DNA of 48,812 nt. Source: Kitasatospora indigofera. GTDB lineage: Bacteria > Actinomycetota > Actinomycetes > Streptomycetales > Streptomycetaceae. The stretch is from the NCBI RefSeq assembly GCF_014655955.1, contig NZ_BNBO01000066.1:1-48812 (forward strand), given 5' to 3'. This document shows positions 7,168 through 14,815 of the stretch, piece after piece. Numbering within the stretch: position 1 is the stretch's first letter; each line of letters starts with the position of its first letter. The notes under the pieces were generated by a model that saw only the letters and a program-made list of their open reading frames with translations, was not told the origin of the DNA and ran no database searches. The position numbers were made by a program, and so were the translations under genes.

Positions 7168-7863
7168 ATGCGCCCAGGGAACCGGTACAGGGAGCAAGAG
7201 GGAGGCGGGCGCGGCGGACGTCGTCGCGGCCGTGGCCCGGAGTTCGGGGACATCCCCGGTGAGGGGTTCGAGGGGCGGCGGGCCTTCGGGCCGTTCGGGC
7301 CGCCGTTCGCCGGCGGGCCCGGCGGGCCGGGGTTCCCCGGCAGGCCGCCCAGCGGGCCGTTCGGACACGGCTTCGGCGGTCATGGCCGTGGGCACGGCGG
7401 GCCGCGTGGCCGCCGTGGCGGGCGGGCCAGGCGCGGAGATGTCCGGGCCTCGCTGCTGGCGCTGCTCAAGGAGCGGCCGATGCACGGCTACGAGATGATC
7501 GCCGAGATCGGCGAGCGCACCGGCGGGGCCTGGCGGCCGAGCCCGGGTTCGATCTACCCGACCCTCCAACTGCTGGAGGAGGAAGGGCTGATCACCGCCC
7601 AGGAGGTCTCCGGCAAGCGGCTGGTCCAGCTCACCGACGCGGGCCGGGCCGAGGCCGAGGCCGGCGCCGACGAGCCGTGGGCGGAGGCCGGCCGCGAGGT
7701 CGACTGGGAGGCCGTCCAGGAGGTCGGCCAGGCGCTCGGCGCGGTGGACGCGGCGATCCGGCAGGTGATGGCCACGGGCACCGAGGCGCAGCGCGCCAAG
7801 GGGCTCGCCGTCCTCACCGAGACGCGGAAGAAGCTCTACCTCATCCTCGCCGAGGATGAGTGA
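7168..7863 (+). CDS. PadR-family transcriptional regulator with Gly/Arg-rich N-terminus
   Basis: A 231-aa DNA-binding regulator. ATG 7168 is used; GTG 7159 lies closer to the AAGGAGAGG ribosome binding site (7148-7156) and may be the true start, adding three residues. Residues 1-90 are low-complexity, rich in Gly, Arg, Phe and Pro. The winged helix begins near residue 92 (RASLLALLKERPMHGYEMI), with the recognition region WRPSPGSIYPTLQLLEEEGLI and a wing EVSGKRLVQLT, the canonical PadR pattern. A C-terminal helix (about 190-230) is probably for dimerisation. PadR proteins usually repress neighbouring exporter or stress genes; here the dyad in its own promoter suggests autoregulation. Confidence 0.88.
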   Translation: MRPGNRYREQEGGGRGGRRRGRGPEFGDIPGEGFEGRRAFGPFGPPFAGGPGGPGFPGRPPSGPFGHGFGGHGRGHGGPRGRRGGRARRGDVRASLLALLKERPMHGYEMIAEIGERTGGAWRPSPGSIYPTLQLLEEEGLITAQEVSGKRLVQLTDAGRAEAEAGADEPWAEAGREVDWEAVQEVGQALGAVDAAIRQVMATGTEAQRAKGLAVLTETRKKLYLILAEDE

Positions 7864-7914
7864 CCGGCCGGGGGGACGGCGGCCGGGCGGTGCCGTGGCG
7901 GCCTCGGGGCCCGA

Positions 7915-8118
7915 TCAGTCGCGTACGGCGAACAGGGCCGCGCAGACCATCAGCAGCACCGCCCAGCCGAACCACAGCCAGCCGTTGGGGCCGATCGTCA
8001 CGCTGTAGAGGCTGATCAGCACCAGCAGTCCGGCCGCGAGCAGGACCGCCTGCCGGCCCCGCCGGACGCCGCCGTGACCACTGCCGCCGGCACTCCGGTG
8101 CCGCTTGACGTGCGCCAT
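7915..8118 (-). CDS. Small two-helix membrane protein
   Basis: A 67-aa protein with a perfect AGGAGG 6 nt before ATG 8118, a convincing start. The first ~23 residues are basic (HVKRHRSAGGSGHGGVRRGR). Two hydrophobic segments follow, about 24-42 (AVLLAAGLLVLISLYSVTI) and 48-64 (WLWFGWAVLLMVCAALF), joined by a short GPNG turn. This predicts a membrane hairpin with both ends in the cytoplasm. It converges with the PadR gene. Function unknown. Confidence 0.75.
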   Translation of the reverse strand: MAHVKRHRSAGGSGHGGVRRGRQAVLLAAGLLVLISLYSVTIGPNGWLWFGWAVLLMVCAALFAVRD

Positions 8119-8182
8119 GTCCGTCCTCCTGCCGCCGCGGCGGCCGCCAGGGCCGTCCGCACCGTCGGACGCGGCGCCGCCG

Positions 8183-8455
8183 TCACTCGGGCGTGGGCCC
8201 GGACTCCTCGGGTGTGACCGCGGACGGGTCGGGCGCGTGCCCCGACGCCGGTCCGTCGAACTCGTAGCGCCAGTGCCAGCGGGCGCCCCGGTGCTGCTTG
8301 GCACGGACGTAGACCAGCGTCTCGGCCGGAACGTCCCCGTGGGCGGGGACCGGCACCCGGTAGGTCTTGGGCACGCCGTTGAACGGCCCGAGCAGGATGG
8401 GCAGGATCCGGCCGTCCAGTGGTCCGCCGATGAATTCGGTGTCCGCGCTTCTCAC
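8183..8455 (-). CDS. Small conserved-type hypothetical protein
   Basis: A 90-aa soluble protein with GTG start at 8455; GAGAGG lies about 10 nt upstream. It opens RSADTEFIGGPLDGRILPILLGPFNG, then TYRVPVPAHG, then LVYVRAKQHRGARWHWRYEFDG, and ends in an acidic Pro-rich tail. The pattern EFIGGPLDGR...Y...W.Y is one I associate with small streptomycete proteins of unknown function. It is 64 bp upstream of the small membrane-protein gene on the same strand, so the two may be co-transcribed. Confidence 0.7.
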   Translation of the reverse strand: MRSADTEFIGGPLDGRILPILLGPFNGVPKTYRVPVPAHGDVPAETLVYVRAKQHRGARWHWRYEFDGPASGHAPDPSAVTPEESGPTPE

Positions 8456-8525
8456 CCCACCAGCCTCTCACCTCGGCGCCGCCGGCGCGGCGACGGGTCG
8501 GCTGGGGCTACGGAGCCGGGCGCTT

Positions 8526-8580
8526 CCGCTGACCGGGCGGGTGCCGCGGACGCGCCCGCGGACGCCCGCCCGGTCAGCGG
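8526..8580. repeat. 16-bp perfect inverted repeat
   Basis: CCGCTGACCGGGCGGG (8526-8541) pairs exactly with CCCGCCCGGTCAGCGG (8565-8580). The 23-nt interior carries two CCGCGG palindromes. It would form a very stable hairpin in RNA from either strand. Confidence 0.8.
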
Positions 8581-8612
8581 CGTTCCCGCCGCCGGAGCCG
8601 CCGCCGCCCGCC

Positions 8613-8639
8613 GGGTCACCGGCCCACGGCCGGTGACCC
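8613..8639. repeat. 12-bp perfect inverted repeat
   Basis: GGGTCACCGGCC (8613-8624) and GGCCGGTGACCC (8628-8639) are separated by CAC. It resembles a factor-independent hairpin without a T-tract. It lies 33 bp from the 8526-8580 hairpin. Confidence 0.8.
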
Positions 8640-9009
8640 GCTGTGACCGGGCGGGCGGACGCGGCCGGGGAGCGGTCGTGATGTGACCGGGGATGCACCG
8701 CCCCCGGTCATCCACAGGTCCCTCACACCCTTATCCTGCTCTGTACGCCCTCGGGTCATCGCCCGGGTCAGCGGGCCCGTACGGGCCGGGTGAGGCGCGC
8801 GCCCGCGCGCCCGTCCGCCGAGCCGCAACTCTCGTACTCCGTACCGTGACCCCGAGCGTCGGCCGTCCGGTGACCCCGGCTCCGGCCGGGCGGCGGAGAC
8901 GGCAGACCGTGCCCCCCGGGAAGCAGCGGGGCCCGTCCGGTGTTGCCTCGCATGAGTTGCGTCCGATGCTGTGCCGCACCAGGCACGGCAGGTGTACGGA
9001 AGGGGCCCG

Positions 9010-9711
9010 ATGGAAGCCAGCAGCAGGTGGACTACCTGGTGGCAGAAGCGCGATCGTCAGCGGGTCCGCCCGGTGGCGCCGGACAGCCCCGCCGCCCGAC
9101 TGGATCAGCTGCTCGGCGCCGTCCGCGCCGGCTTCCCGCTCGCACCGGCCGCGCACCCGGCGGGCTACCGATGTTCCTGCGACCGGGTCGGCTGTCCGGC
9201 CCCGGCCCAGCATCCGGTGTCCTTCGCCTGGCAGACGCAGGCGACCACCGATCCCGAGCAGCTGGCCCGCTGGCTCTCGCGCGACCCGCAGGCGAACTTC
9301 ATCACCGCCACCGGCCGTGCCCACGACGTCCTGGACGTGCCCGCCGAGGCCGGCGTGCTGGCCCTGGCCAGACTCACCGAGCTGGGGGTCGGCGGCCCGG
9401 TCGCCGCCGTCGGCGCGGACCGCTACCTGTTCTTCACCGCCACCCGTGGCACCCCGATCGACGAGGACGAGTGGTGGCCCAGCGCGCTGGACTCCACCCC
9501 CGACACCATGTCCGAGCACCCCGGGCTGCGCTGGCACTGCCGCGGCTCGTACACGCTGCTCCCGCCGGCCGCGCTGCCGGACGGCTCCGAGGTGCGCTGG
9601 CTGCGCGGCCCCGAGCAGCCGCTGCCGGACCCGCTGCGGGTCCTGGACGTGCTGACCGACGCCTGCACCGAGGTCGGCGCGGTCGCCGAGGAGCAGTGGC
9701 TGATCGGCTGA
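9010..9711 (+). CDS. Bifunctional DNA primase/polymerase (Prim-Pol)-like protein
   Basis: A 233-aa protein starting at ATG 9010, with GGAAGGGG ending 4 nt before it. The core resembles the N-terminal Prim-Pol domain (PF09250): GFPLAPAAHPAG, the Cys-rich CSCDRVGCPAPAQHPVSFAWQTQATTDPEQLARWLSRDPQANFITATGRAHDVLDVPAEAG, and later GLRWHCRGSYTLLPPAALPDGSEVRWL. In true Prim-Pols two acidic residues in DVLDVP-type motifs bind metal; here D98 and D101 of DVLDVPAE fit that position. No helicase domain follows, and the protein stands alone on a chromosome. Such stand-alone proteins are widespread in streptomycetes with no proven primase activity, so a degenerate or regulatory role is possible. Confidence 0.75.
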   Translation: MEASSRWTTWWQKRDRQRVRPVAPDSPAARLDQLLGAVRAGFPLAPAAHPAGYRCSCDRVGCPAPAQHPVSFAWQTQATTDPEQLARWLSRDPQANFITATGRAHDVLDVPAEAGVLALARLTELGVGGPVAAVGADRYLFFTATRGTPIDEDEWWPSALDSTPDTMSEHPGLRWHCRGSYTLLPPAALPDGSEVRWLRGPEQPLPDPLRVLDVLTDACTEVGAVAEEQWLIG

Positions 9712-9777
9712 CCGGTGGTCCGGGCCCGGCCGGGGAGGTCACGGCGGCGGGCCCGGACGCGCGTCACGGCCGGCGGG

Positions 9778-10623
9778 TCACGGCAGGGTGAGCACCTCGG
9801 CGCCGTCCGCCGTCACCACCAGGGTGTGCTCGAACTGGGCGGTCCGCTTGCGGTCCTTGGTGACGACCGTCCAGCCGTCCTCCCAGATCTCGTAGTCGTA
9901 GGTGCCCAGGGTGAGCATCGGCTCGATGGTGAAGGTCATCCCCGGCTTGATCACCTCGGTGGCCCGCTCGCTGTCGTAGTGCGGGATGATCAGGCCGGAG
10001 TGGAACGACGTGTTGATCCCGTGGCCGGTGAAGTCCCGCACCACGCCGTAGCCGAAGCGCTTGGCGTAGGACTCGATCACCCGCCCGATCACGTTGACCT
10101 GCCGGCCCGGCTTCACGGCCTTGATCGCCCGGTTCAGCGACTCCCGGGTGCGCTCGACCAGCAGCCGGGACTCCTCGTCCACGTCGCCGCAGAGGTACGT
10201 CGCGTTGAGGTCGCCGTGCACCCCGTGGATGTACGCGGTGGCGTCGATGTTGACGATGTCGCCGTCCTGGAGGACGGTCGAGTCCGGGATGCCGTGGCAG
10301 ATGACCTCGTTGACCGAGGTGCAGATCGACTTGGGGAAGCCCCGGTAGCCGAGGTCGGACGGGTACGCGTCGTGGTCGCACATGTACTCGTGGGCGACGG
10401 CGTCCAGCGCGTCGGTGGTGACCCCCGGCGCGATCAGCTTCGCGGCCTCCTCCATCGCCCGGGCGGCGATCCGGCTCGCGATCCGCATCTTCTCGATCGT
10501 CTCGGCGCTCTGCACCTCGGGCCCGGTGTACGGGGTGGGCGCGGGCCGGCCCACGTACTCGGGGCGGGCGATGTGCGCCGGAACCTTGCGGGTGGGGGAC
10601 TGGATGCCGGGTACGAGAGCCAT
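9778..10623 (-). CDS. map: Methionine aminopeptidase, type I
   Basis: A 281-aa cytosolic metalloprotease that removes the initiator methionine from nascent proteins. The five metal ligands are present: D127 (NIDATAY), D138 (GDLNATY), H201 (GHGI), E234 (TIEPM) and E265 (FEHTLVV); the conserved His110 is in VICHGIPD. The ~40-residue N-terminal extension before the catalytic core (SPTRKVPAHIARPEYVGRPAP) is typical of actinobacterial MetAPs with a PxxP-like segment. The ATG at 10623 is only 7 nt from a TAGACT -10-like box, so the mRNA may be leaderless. Streptomycetes usually carry more than one map gene; this one is away from the ribosomal operon. Confidence 0.97.
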   Translation of the reverse strand: MALVPGIQSPTRKVPAHIARPEYVGRPAPTPYTGPEVQSAETIEKMRIASRIAARAMEEAAKLIAPGVTTDALDAVAHEYMCDHDAYPSDLGYRGFPKSICTSVNEVICHGIPDSTVLQDGDIVNIDATAYIHGVHGDLNATYLCGDVDEESRLLVERTRESLNRAIKAVKPGRQVNVIGRVIESYAKRFGYGVVRDFTGHGINTSFHSGLIIPHYDSERATEVIKPGMTFTIEPMLTLGTYDYEIWEDGWTVVTKDRKRTAQFEHTLVVTADGAEVLTLP

Positions 10624-10630
10624 GACGGCG

Positions 10631-10636
10631 AGTCTA
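10631..10636 (-). promoter_or_regulatory. -10 box suggesting leaderless map mRNA
   Basis: On the minus strand TAGACT ends 7 nt before the map ATG (10623), which would place the transcription start at or next to the start codon. No good ribosome binding site is present; the -35 is weak. Confidence 0.4.
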
Positions 10637-10739
10637 TCCGCCGGGTCCCGGCCGCCCGGCGGGTTGTGCGGGGGCGCCGCCGGGCATGATCGACATGAGG
10701 CCGAGCAACACGACGTCCGACCGACAGGAGAGGCCCGAG

Positions 10740-10973
10740 ATGGCTCTGGGATTCAACCGCAAGCCGACCGGGAAGCCCGGCGAGTGGTTCTACTGCATCA
10801 AGCACGCCAAGGTCGAGGAGGGCCCGGAGTGCCCGGCCAAGGACCGGCTCGGCCCGTACGCCTCCCGGGAGGAGGCCGGCCAGGCGCTGGCGATCGCGGA
10901 CGAGCGCAACCGGGAGTGGCGCAACGACCCCCGTTGGCACGACGAACCGGCGGCCGGGGCCAAGGAGGACTGA
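10740..10973 (+). CDS. Small SPOR-like protein
   Basis: A 77-aa protein. ATG 10740 follows GGAGAGG (10727-10733) with ideal 6-nt spacing. The sequence FNRKPTGKPGEWFYCIKHAKVEEGPECPAKDRLGPYASREEAGQALAIADERNREWRNDPRW has the W-Y/F-C...LGPYxSREEA-A-x-x-A pattern used in streptomycete annotations as SPOR-domain proteins, after the sporulation-related repeat that binds peptidoglycan. It has no signal peptide and two cysteines, so I would not assume a cell-wall role. It is divergent from map and shares a 116-bp promoter interval with it. Confidence 0.8.
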   Translation: MALGFNRKPTGKPGEWFYCIKHAKVEEGPECPAKDRLGPYASREEAGQALAIADERNREWRNDPRWHDEPAAGAKED

Positions 10974-11004
10974 ACCCGGGCCCCGGGCCCGCCGGCCCCA
11001 GCCT

Positions 11005-11027
11005 GCCGGCCCCAGGCCGGGGCCGGC
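11005..11027. terminator. Bidirectional hairpin terminator
   Basis: GCCGGCCCC (11005-11013) pairs with GGGGCCGGC (11019-11027) around a 5-nt loop, between the convergent SPOR-like and DUF1772 genes. Confidence 0.55.
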
Positions 11028-11095
11028 CGTCCGCCGCTCCCGCCGCTCCCGCCGCTCCGGCCGGTCACCGTGCGTCGCCGGCCGGGCGCCGCGGT

Positions 11096-11593
11096 TCAGC
11101 GGATCCGCCCCTCCAGCACCAGCGCCCAGGCCAGGCAGCCGAGGGCGCCGGTCGAGGACACCGCGCGGACGATGTTCCAGCGCACCCAGGTGCCCTCGAA
11201 GTGCGCGCGCAGCCCGGCGAGGTCGGCGATCCCGTCCGGGGCGCCGGCGGCGGCGAGCTGGTTGTTGAGCGGCACGTTGACCGCCGAGGTGATCACGAAC
11301 ATCACCCCGTACAGCACGATCGCGGCCACGATCCAGGGCAGCACCGACCGCGCGGAGCCGCGCCAGTGCAGCGCCGCGGTGATCCCGGTGAGCAGGATCG
11401 CGCCGCCGAAGCCGATCCCGAACCAGCCGTTGAGTATCGAGGTGTTGATCCGCTGCATCACGTCGACGAAGGTGCGGTCGTCCGTCCCGCCCAGCGCGAT
11501 CATCACCGAGCAGGCGTAGGCGTAGAAGAGGCCGGCGGTGAGCCCCATCGTGACGGTGGCCGCGAGCAGTGAGGCGGTTCTGATGACGGACAT
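11096..11593 (-). CDS. DUF1772 membrane protein (anthrone-oxygenase-like)
   Basis: A 165-aa integral membrane protein with four predicted helices. ATG 11593 is preceded by AGGAGAT at about 5 nt. It begins SVIRTASLLAATVTMGLTAGLFYAYACSVM, then has QRINTSILNGWFGIGFGGAILLTGITA, a helix at VLPWIVAAIVLYGVMFVITSAVNVPLNNQLA, and a C-terminal helix after FEGTWVRWNIVRAVSS. The NVPLNNQL and W.RWN.xR motifs are diagnostic for DUF1772, a family with fungal anthrone oxygenases but mostly uncharacterised bacterial members. It is divergent from an AraC-type regulator, which probably controls it. Confidence 0.88.
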   Translation of the reverse strand: MSVIRTASLLAATVTMGLTAGLFYAYACSVMIALGGTDDRTFVDVMQRINTSILNGWFGIGFGGAILLTGITAALHWRGSARSVLPWIVAAIVLYGVMFVITSAVNVPLNNQLAAAGAPDGIADLAGLRAHFEGTWVRWNIVRAVSSTGALGCLAWALVLEGRIR

Positions 11594-11731
11594 CGCGATC
11601 TCCTGGAGGCTGGGGTGACGGCCGGGGCCGGGGCGGACGGTTTCTGTCGCTCTGTCAGTCAACCGTGGCGGCCCCGGGCGGGGCCATGGCCGAGAGGCTC
11701 ACGGGCATACGCGGGCGTCCAGGCGCTGTCC

Positions 11732-11737
11732 TAGACT
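11732..11737 (+). promoter_or_regulatory. -10 box suggesting leaderless araC-type mRNA
   Basis: TAGACT ends 7 nt before ATG 11745, with no ribosome binding site between. Identical hexamer and spacing to the map gene. Confidence 0.4.
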
Positions 11738-11744
11738 CGGCGGT

Positions 11745-12710
11745 ATGGACGCACTCGCGGGTCTGCTGGACGGGCCGAGGGCCCGGGGCGCCTTCCTGCT
11801 CAGATCGGTGCTGGACCCGCCGTGGTCGCTGCGGATCCAGGACCGCGCACCGCTCACCCTCGTCCAGGTGGAGCGCAGCGAGGCGTGGATCGTCCCGGAC
11901 GAGGGCGAGCCGCGGCGGCTGCGGCCGGGCGACATCGCGGTGCTCCGCGGCCCCGACCCGTACACGATCGCCGACGACCCGGCCACCGAGCCGCAGATCG
12001 TGATCCACCCCGGTGAGCTGTCCACCACCCTGGACGGCCGGGAGCTCTGCGACGACATGGACCTCGGGGTGCGCACCTGGGGTGACAGCCCGGACGGCTC
12101 GGCCGTGCTGATCAGCGGCACCTACCAGCTGGACGGCGAGGTGAGCCGGCGGCTGCTGGCCGCCCTGCCGCAGGTGCTGGTGCTGCCCGCCGAGGCCTGG
12201 AGCAGCCCGCTGCCGGCGCTGCTGGCGGAGGAGATCGGCCGGGACGAGCCGGGCCAGGAGGTGATGCTCGACCGGCTGCTCGACCTGCTGCTGATCGCCG
12301 TCCTGCGGGCCTGGTTCTCCCGCCCGGAGGTCGGCGCCCCCGCCTGGTACCGGGCCCAGGGCGATCCGGTGGTCGGCCGGGCGCTGAAGCTGCTGGACGG
12401 GGACCCGGCCCGGCCCTGGACGGTCGCCCTGCTCGCCGCCGAGACCGGTGTCTCGCGGGCCGCGCTGGCCCGCCGCTTCACCGAACTGGTCGGTGAGCCG
12501 CCGATGGCGTACCTGACCGGCCGGCGGCTCTCGCTGGCCGCCGACCTGCTGTGCGAGCCGGAGGCCACGGTCGGTTCGGTGGCCCGCCGGGTCGGCTACG
12601 GCAGCGCCTTCGCACTCAGCACCGCCTTCAAGCGCGAACGCGGGGTCAGCCCGCAGGCGCACCGTGAGGGCGTGCGGGCCGGCGCCGCCGCGACGGCCGG
12701 CCGCGGCTGA
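11745..12710 (+). CDS. AraC-family regulator with cupin sensor
   Basis: A 321-aa transcription regulator. Residues 1-190 form a cupin-type sensor (cupin_6-like: FLLRSVLDPPWSLRIQDRAPLTLVQVERSEAWIVP, then RLRPGDIAVLRGPDPYTIAD). The C-terminal ~100 residues are a double helix-turn-helix of the AraC/XylS type: WTVALLAAETGVSRAALARRFTELVGEPPMAYLTGRRLSLAADLL, then GSVARRVGYGSAFALSTAFKRERGVSPQAHR. Members of this group often regulate a divergent oxidoreductase or DUF1772-type gene, matching the arrangement here (151-bp intergenic). The start is set by the close -10 box rather than by a ribosome binding site. Confidence 0.92.
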   Translation: MDALAGLLDGPRARGAFLLRSVLDPPWSLRIQDRAPLTLVQVERSEAWIVPDEGEPRRLRPGDIAVLRGPDPYTIADDPATEPQIVIHPGELSTTLDGRELCDDMDLGVRTWGDSPDGSAVLISGTYQLDGEVSRRLLAALPQVLVLPAEAWSSPLPALLAEEIGRDEPGQEVMLDRLLDLLLIAVLRAWFSRPEVGAPAWYRAQGDPVVGRALKLLDGDPARPWTVALLAAETGVSRAALARRFTELVGEPPMAYLTGRRLSLAADLLCEPEATVGSVARRVGYGSAFALSTAFKRERGVSPQAHREGVRAGAAATAGRG

Positions 12711-12742
12711 GCGGCGGCCGTCGCGGGGGAGATGACGCCGGA

Positions 12743-14059
12743 TCAGCCCACCGGGAGCGGGTGCTTCTCCCGTTCGGCCTTCACCGCGGCGACGTGCGGG
12801 TCCGTCCGGGCGTCGTAGGCGAGCAGCTTGGGCAGCGCGGCCGCCAGCGCGACCACGCCGACCACGCAGGCGAGTCCGCCGGCCCAGATCGAGCCGCGGA
12901 CGCCGATCGCCCCCGCCATCGCACCGACCCGGACCTGGCCCAGCTGCGGGCCGACCGAGTAGCTCAGCAGCTCCACACCGGCCAGCCGGCCGCGCAGTTC
13001 GTCCGGGATGGACTGGTTCCACATGGTGGCCCGGCCCAGGCCGCTGACGTTGTCCGCGCCGCCCGCCACCGCGAGCAGCAGCAGCACCAGCCAGATGTTG
13101 CCCGCCAGGCCGGCCCCCGCCATCGCGGCGCCCCAGCCGATCGCGGCGACCACCACCATCCGCCCGTGCCGGTGCACCTTGGACGCCCAGCCGCTGGTCG
13201 CCGAGACCAGCAGCGACCCGACCGCCGAGGCGCCGTACATCAGGCCGAGCGCCCAGTGCGCGTCCAACTCGTCCGCCAGGAAGGGGAAGACCGCGTTGGG
13301 GAAGGCGAACAGCATCGCGCAGATGTCCACCACGTAGGTGCCCAGCAGCTCCGGACGGCCGCGGGCGTACCGCAGGCCGGCCGCGATGCCGGCCAGCGAG
13401 GGCTTCGCCGCGCCGGTGGGCGGCGGCACCGCCCGCATCCGGGCGAGCAGCAGCAGGGAGACCGCGAAGGTCAGCACGTCCAGCGCGTAGGCGGTCTGCA
13501 CCCCGGCGAAGGCCACGATCAGACCGGCCAGCGCCGGGCCGAGGATCGAACCGGCGCTGCGGTACAGCGAGGTGAGGGCGTACGCGGCGGTCATCTGGTC
13601 GTGCGCGACGATCCGCGGCGTGAGGGTGTCCAGCGCCGGGCGCTGCAGGCCGTCCAGGGCCGCGACCAGGCCGACCACCAGGTAGACCGGCCAGAGCAGC
13701 GGGGTCGGCAGCAGCGCGTTGAGCAGCAGCAGCCCGGACAGCAGGCCCAGCCCGGCCTCCGCGGCCAGTACCAGCTTGCGCCGGTCGAGCGCGTCGGCGA
13801 GCGCGCCGCCCCAGAGGCCGAAGACGATCAGCGGGATCAGCTCGACCGCGCCCACCAGGCCCACCGCCAGGTAGGAGCCGGTCATTTCCTTGATCTGGAG
13901 CGGGACGGCGATGTACGTGAGAAAGCTGCCGAAGGTGGTGACGCAGCCGGCGCTCCAGAGCAGCCGGAAGTCCCGCGACGAGCGCCAGGGCGCCAGGTCC
14001 GGGAGGAGGCCGCGCAGCAGGGCGCGCGGCCGGTTTGTATGCGGTGGTTCGTCGTTCAC
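12743..14059 (-). CDS. MFS_3-type exporter
   Basis: A 438-aa, probably 12-helix transporter of the same EntS/multidrug branch as the gene at 3991. It starts at GTG 14059 without an obvious ribosome binding site. N-terminal PWRSSRDFRLLWSAGCVTTFGSFLTYIAVPLQIKEMTGS leads into helix 1. Motif A is LWGGALADALDRRKLVLAAE, followed by LDGLQRPALDTLTPRIVAHDQMTAAYALTSLYRSAGSILGPALAGL, the usual helix 4-5 region. The C-terminal half has IPDELRGRLAGVELLSYSVGPQLGQVRVG. The cytoplasmic tail is charged (DPHVAAVKAEREKHPLPVG). It is convergent with the AraC gene (32-bp gap). Substrate unknown. Confidence 0.9.
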   Translation of the reverse strand: MNDEPPHTNRPRALLRGLLPDLAPWRSSRDFRLLWSAGCVTTFGSFLTYIAVPLQIKEMTGSYLAVGLVGAVELIPLIVFGLWGGALADALDRRKLVLAAEAGLGLLSGLLLLNALLPTPLLWPVYLVVGLVAALDGLQRPALDTLTPRIVAHDQMTAAYALTSLYRSAGSILGPALAGLIVAFAGVQTAYALDVLTFAVSLLLLARMRAVPPPTGAAKPSLAGIAAGLRYARGRPELLGTYVVDICAMLFAFPNAVFPFLADELDAHWALGLMYGASAVGSLLVSATSGWASKVHRHGRMVVVAAIGWGAAMAGAGLAGNIWLVLLLLAVAGGADNVSGLGRATMWNQSIPDELRGRLAGVELLSYSVGPQLGQVRVGAMAGAIGVRGSIWAGGLACVVGVVALAAALPKLLAYDARTDPHVAAVKAEREKHPLPVG

Positions 14060-14183
14060 GAGGGGGAATTTTCCGCCGGGCCGGCCGCCCCGCGCAACGG
14101 GATTTCCGCCCGGCCCGCCCGCCCTCGCCCGCCCGGCCCGCCGCCGTCCCGCTCGCCGCCGCCCGGCCGCACCGGGCCCCGGT

Positions 14184-14768
14184 TCACCAGCGGGCCACCG
14201 GGGGAGCGGTCAGCCGCCGGGCCAGGGCGGCCAGCCGCGAGCCGCCGCGCGGCGCTCGCTCCCCGGCCGCCGCGCTGACCAGGTGCTGGACCAGCTCGAA
14301 GGGCTCCCCGGCGGCTCCCTCGACGGTCAGCGACTCGTGCGCCAGCGCGGCCAGTTCGCGGTCGCCGGTCTCCACCGTCAGCACCGTCGCCCCGGCCCGG
14401 CGGGCGTCCAGCACCCGCTCCAGCAGCGGAGGGCCGGCCTCGCCCGGGGCCGTCACCAGCACGGTGGCGCCACGCCCGGCCGCCGCCAGCCCGGTCAGGC
14501 CGTGCGCGAGGTGGGCGGGCGCGCCGGGCGGTACGGCGTGCCGCAGCAGGGTGGGGGCCAGTCGCGGGACGCCCGACCGCTCGGCCTCGTCCGCCAGATG
14601 GGCGGCCAGGTGCCAGGGCTCGTAGCCCGCGTCGCCGACCAGCAGCAGGCCGCCGGCCGAGCGCCGGGTGACCGAGTGCCGCAGCGCGCCCGCGAAGGCG
14701 CGCGTCGACTCGATCCAGCCGGTTCCGGCGAGGCTCTCCCGGAGTGCCGAAACTCTCACCGCGTCCAT
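14184..14768 (-). CDS. SIS-like (sugar isomerase fold) protein
   Basis: A 194-aa protein starting at ATG 14768 (MDAVRVSALRESL); ATG 14780 would add four residues. The sequence GTGWIESTRAFAGALRHSV...GGLLLVGDAGYEPWHLAAHLADEAERSG, then GRGATVLVTAPGEAGPPLLERVLDARRAGATVLTVETGDRELAALAHESLTV has the alternating beta-alpha layout and [ST]-x-G-[DE] / GATVLT.ET features of SIS domains. SIS domains bind phosphosugars or serve in regulators. It is divergent from the F420:NADPH reductase gene with a 47-bp gap, so both promoters must overlap. Function unproven. Confidence 0.7.
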   Translation of the reverse strand: MDAVRVSALRESLAGTGWIESTRAFAGALRHSVTRRSAGGLLLVGDAGYEPWHLAAHLADEAERSGVPRLAPTLLRHAVPPGAPAHLAHGLTGLAAAGRGATVLVTAPGEAGPPLLERVLDARRAGATVLTVETGDRELAALAHESLTVEGAAGEPFELVQHLVSAAAGERAPRGGSRLAALARRLTAPPVARW

Positions 14769-14802
14769 GCCGTCAAGCATGTCGTGGGGCCCGGGGCTTT
14801 GG

Positions 14803-14808
14803 CAGGAT
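14803..14808 (+). promoter_or_regulatory. -10-like box at leaderless spacing before npdG
   Basis: CAGGAT ends 7 nt before ATG 14816. With only 47 bp between the divergent starts, a leaderless rightward transcript is plausible. Confidence 0.35.
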
Positions 14809-14815
14809 CATCGGC

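Larger units (their letters stand above)
8456..9009. other. Gene-less region rich in perfect inverted repeats
   Basis: No gene is supported in these 554 bases between two divergent genes. The region holds four perfect inverted repeats (8526-8580 with 16-bp arms, 8613-8639 with 12-bp arms, 8684-8710 with 9-bp arms, and the 14-bp palindrome GGCCCGTACGGGCC at 8774-8787). GACCGGGCGGG recurs at 8531 and 8645. Since it is divergent, terminators of the flanking genes are not expected here. It could encode a structured RNA or hold operators. Confidence 0.55.
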
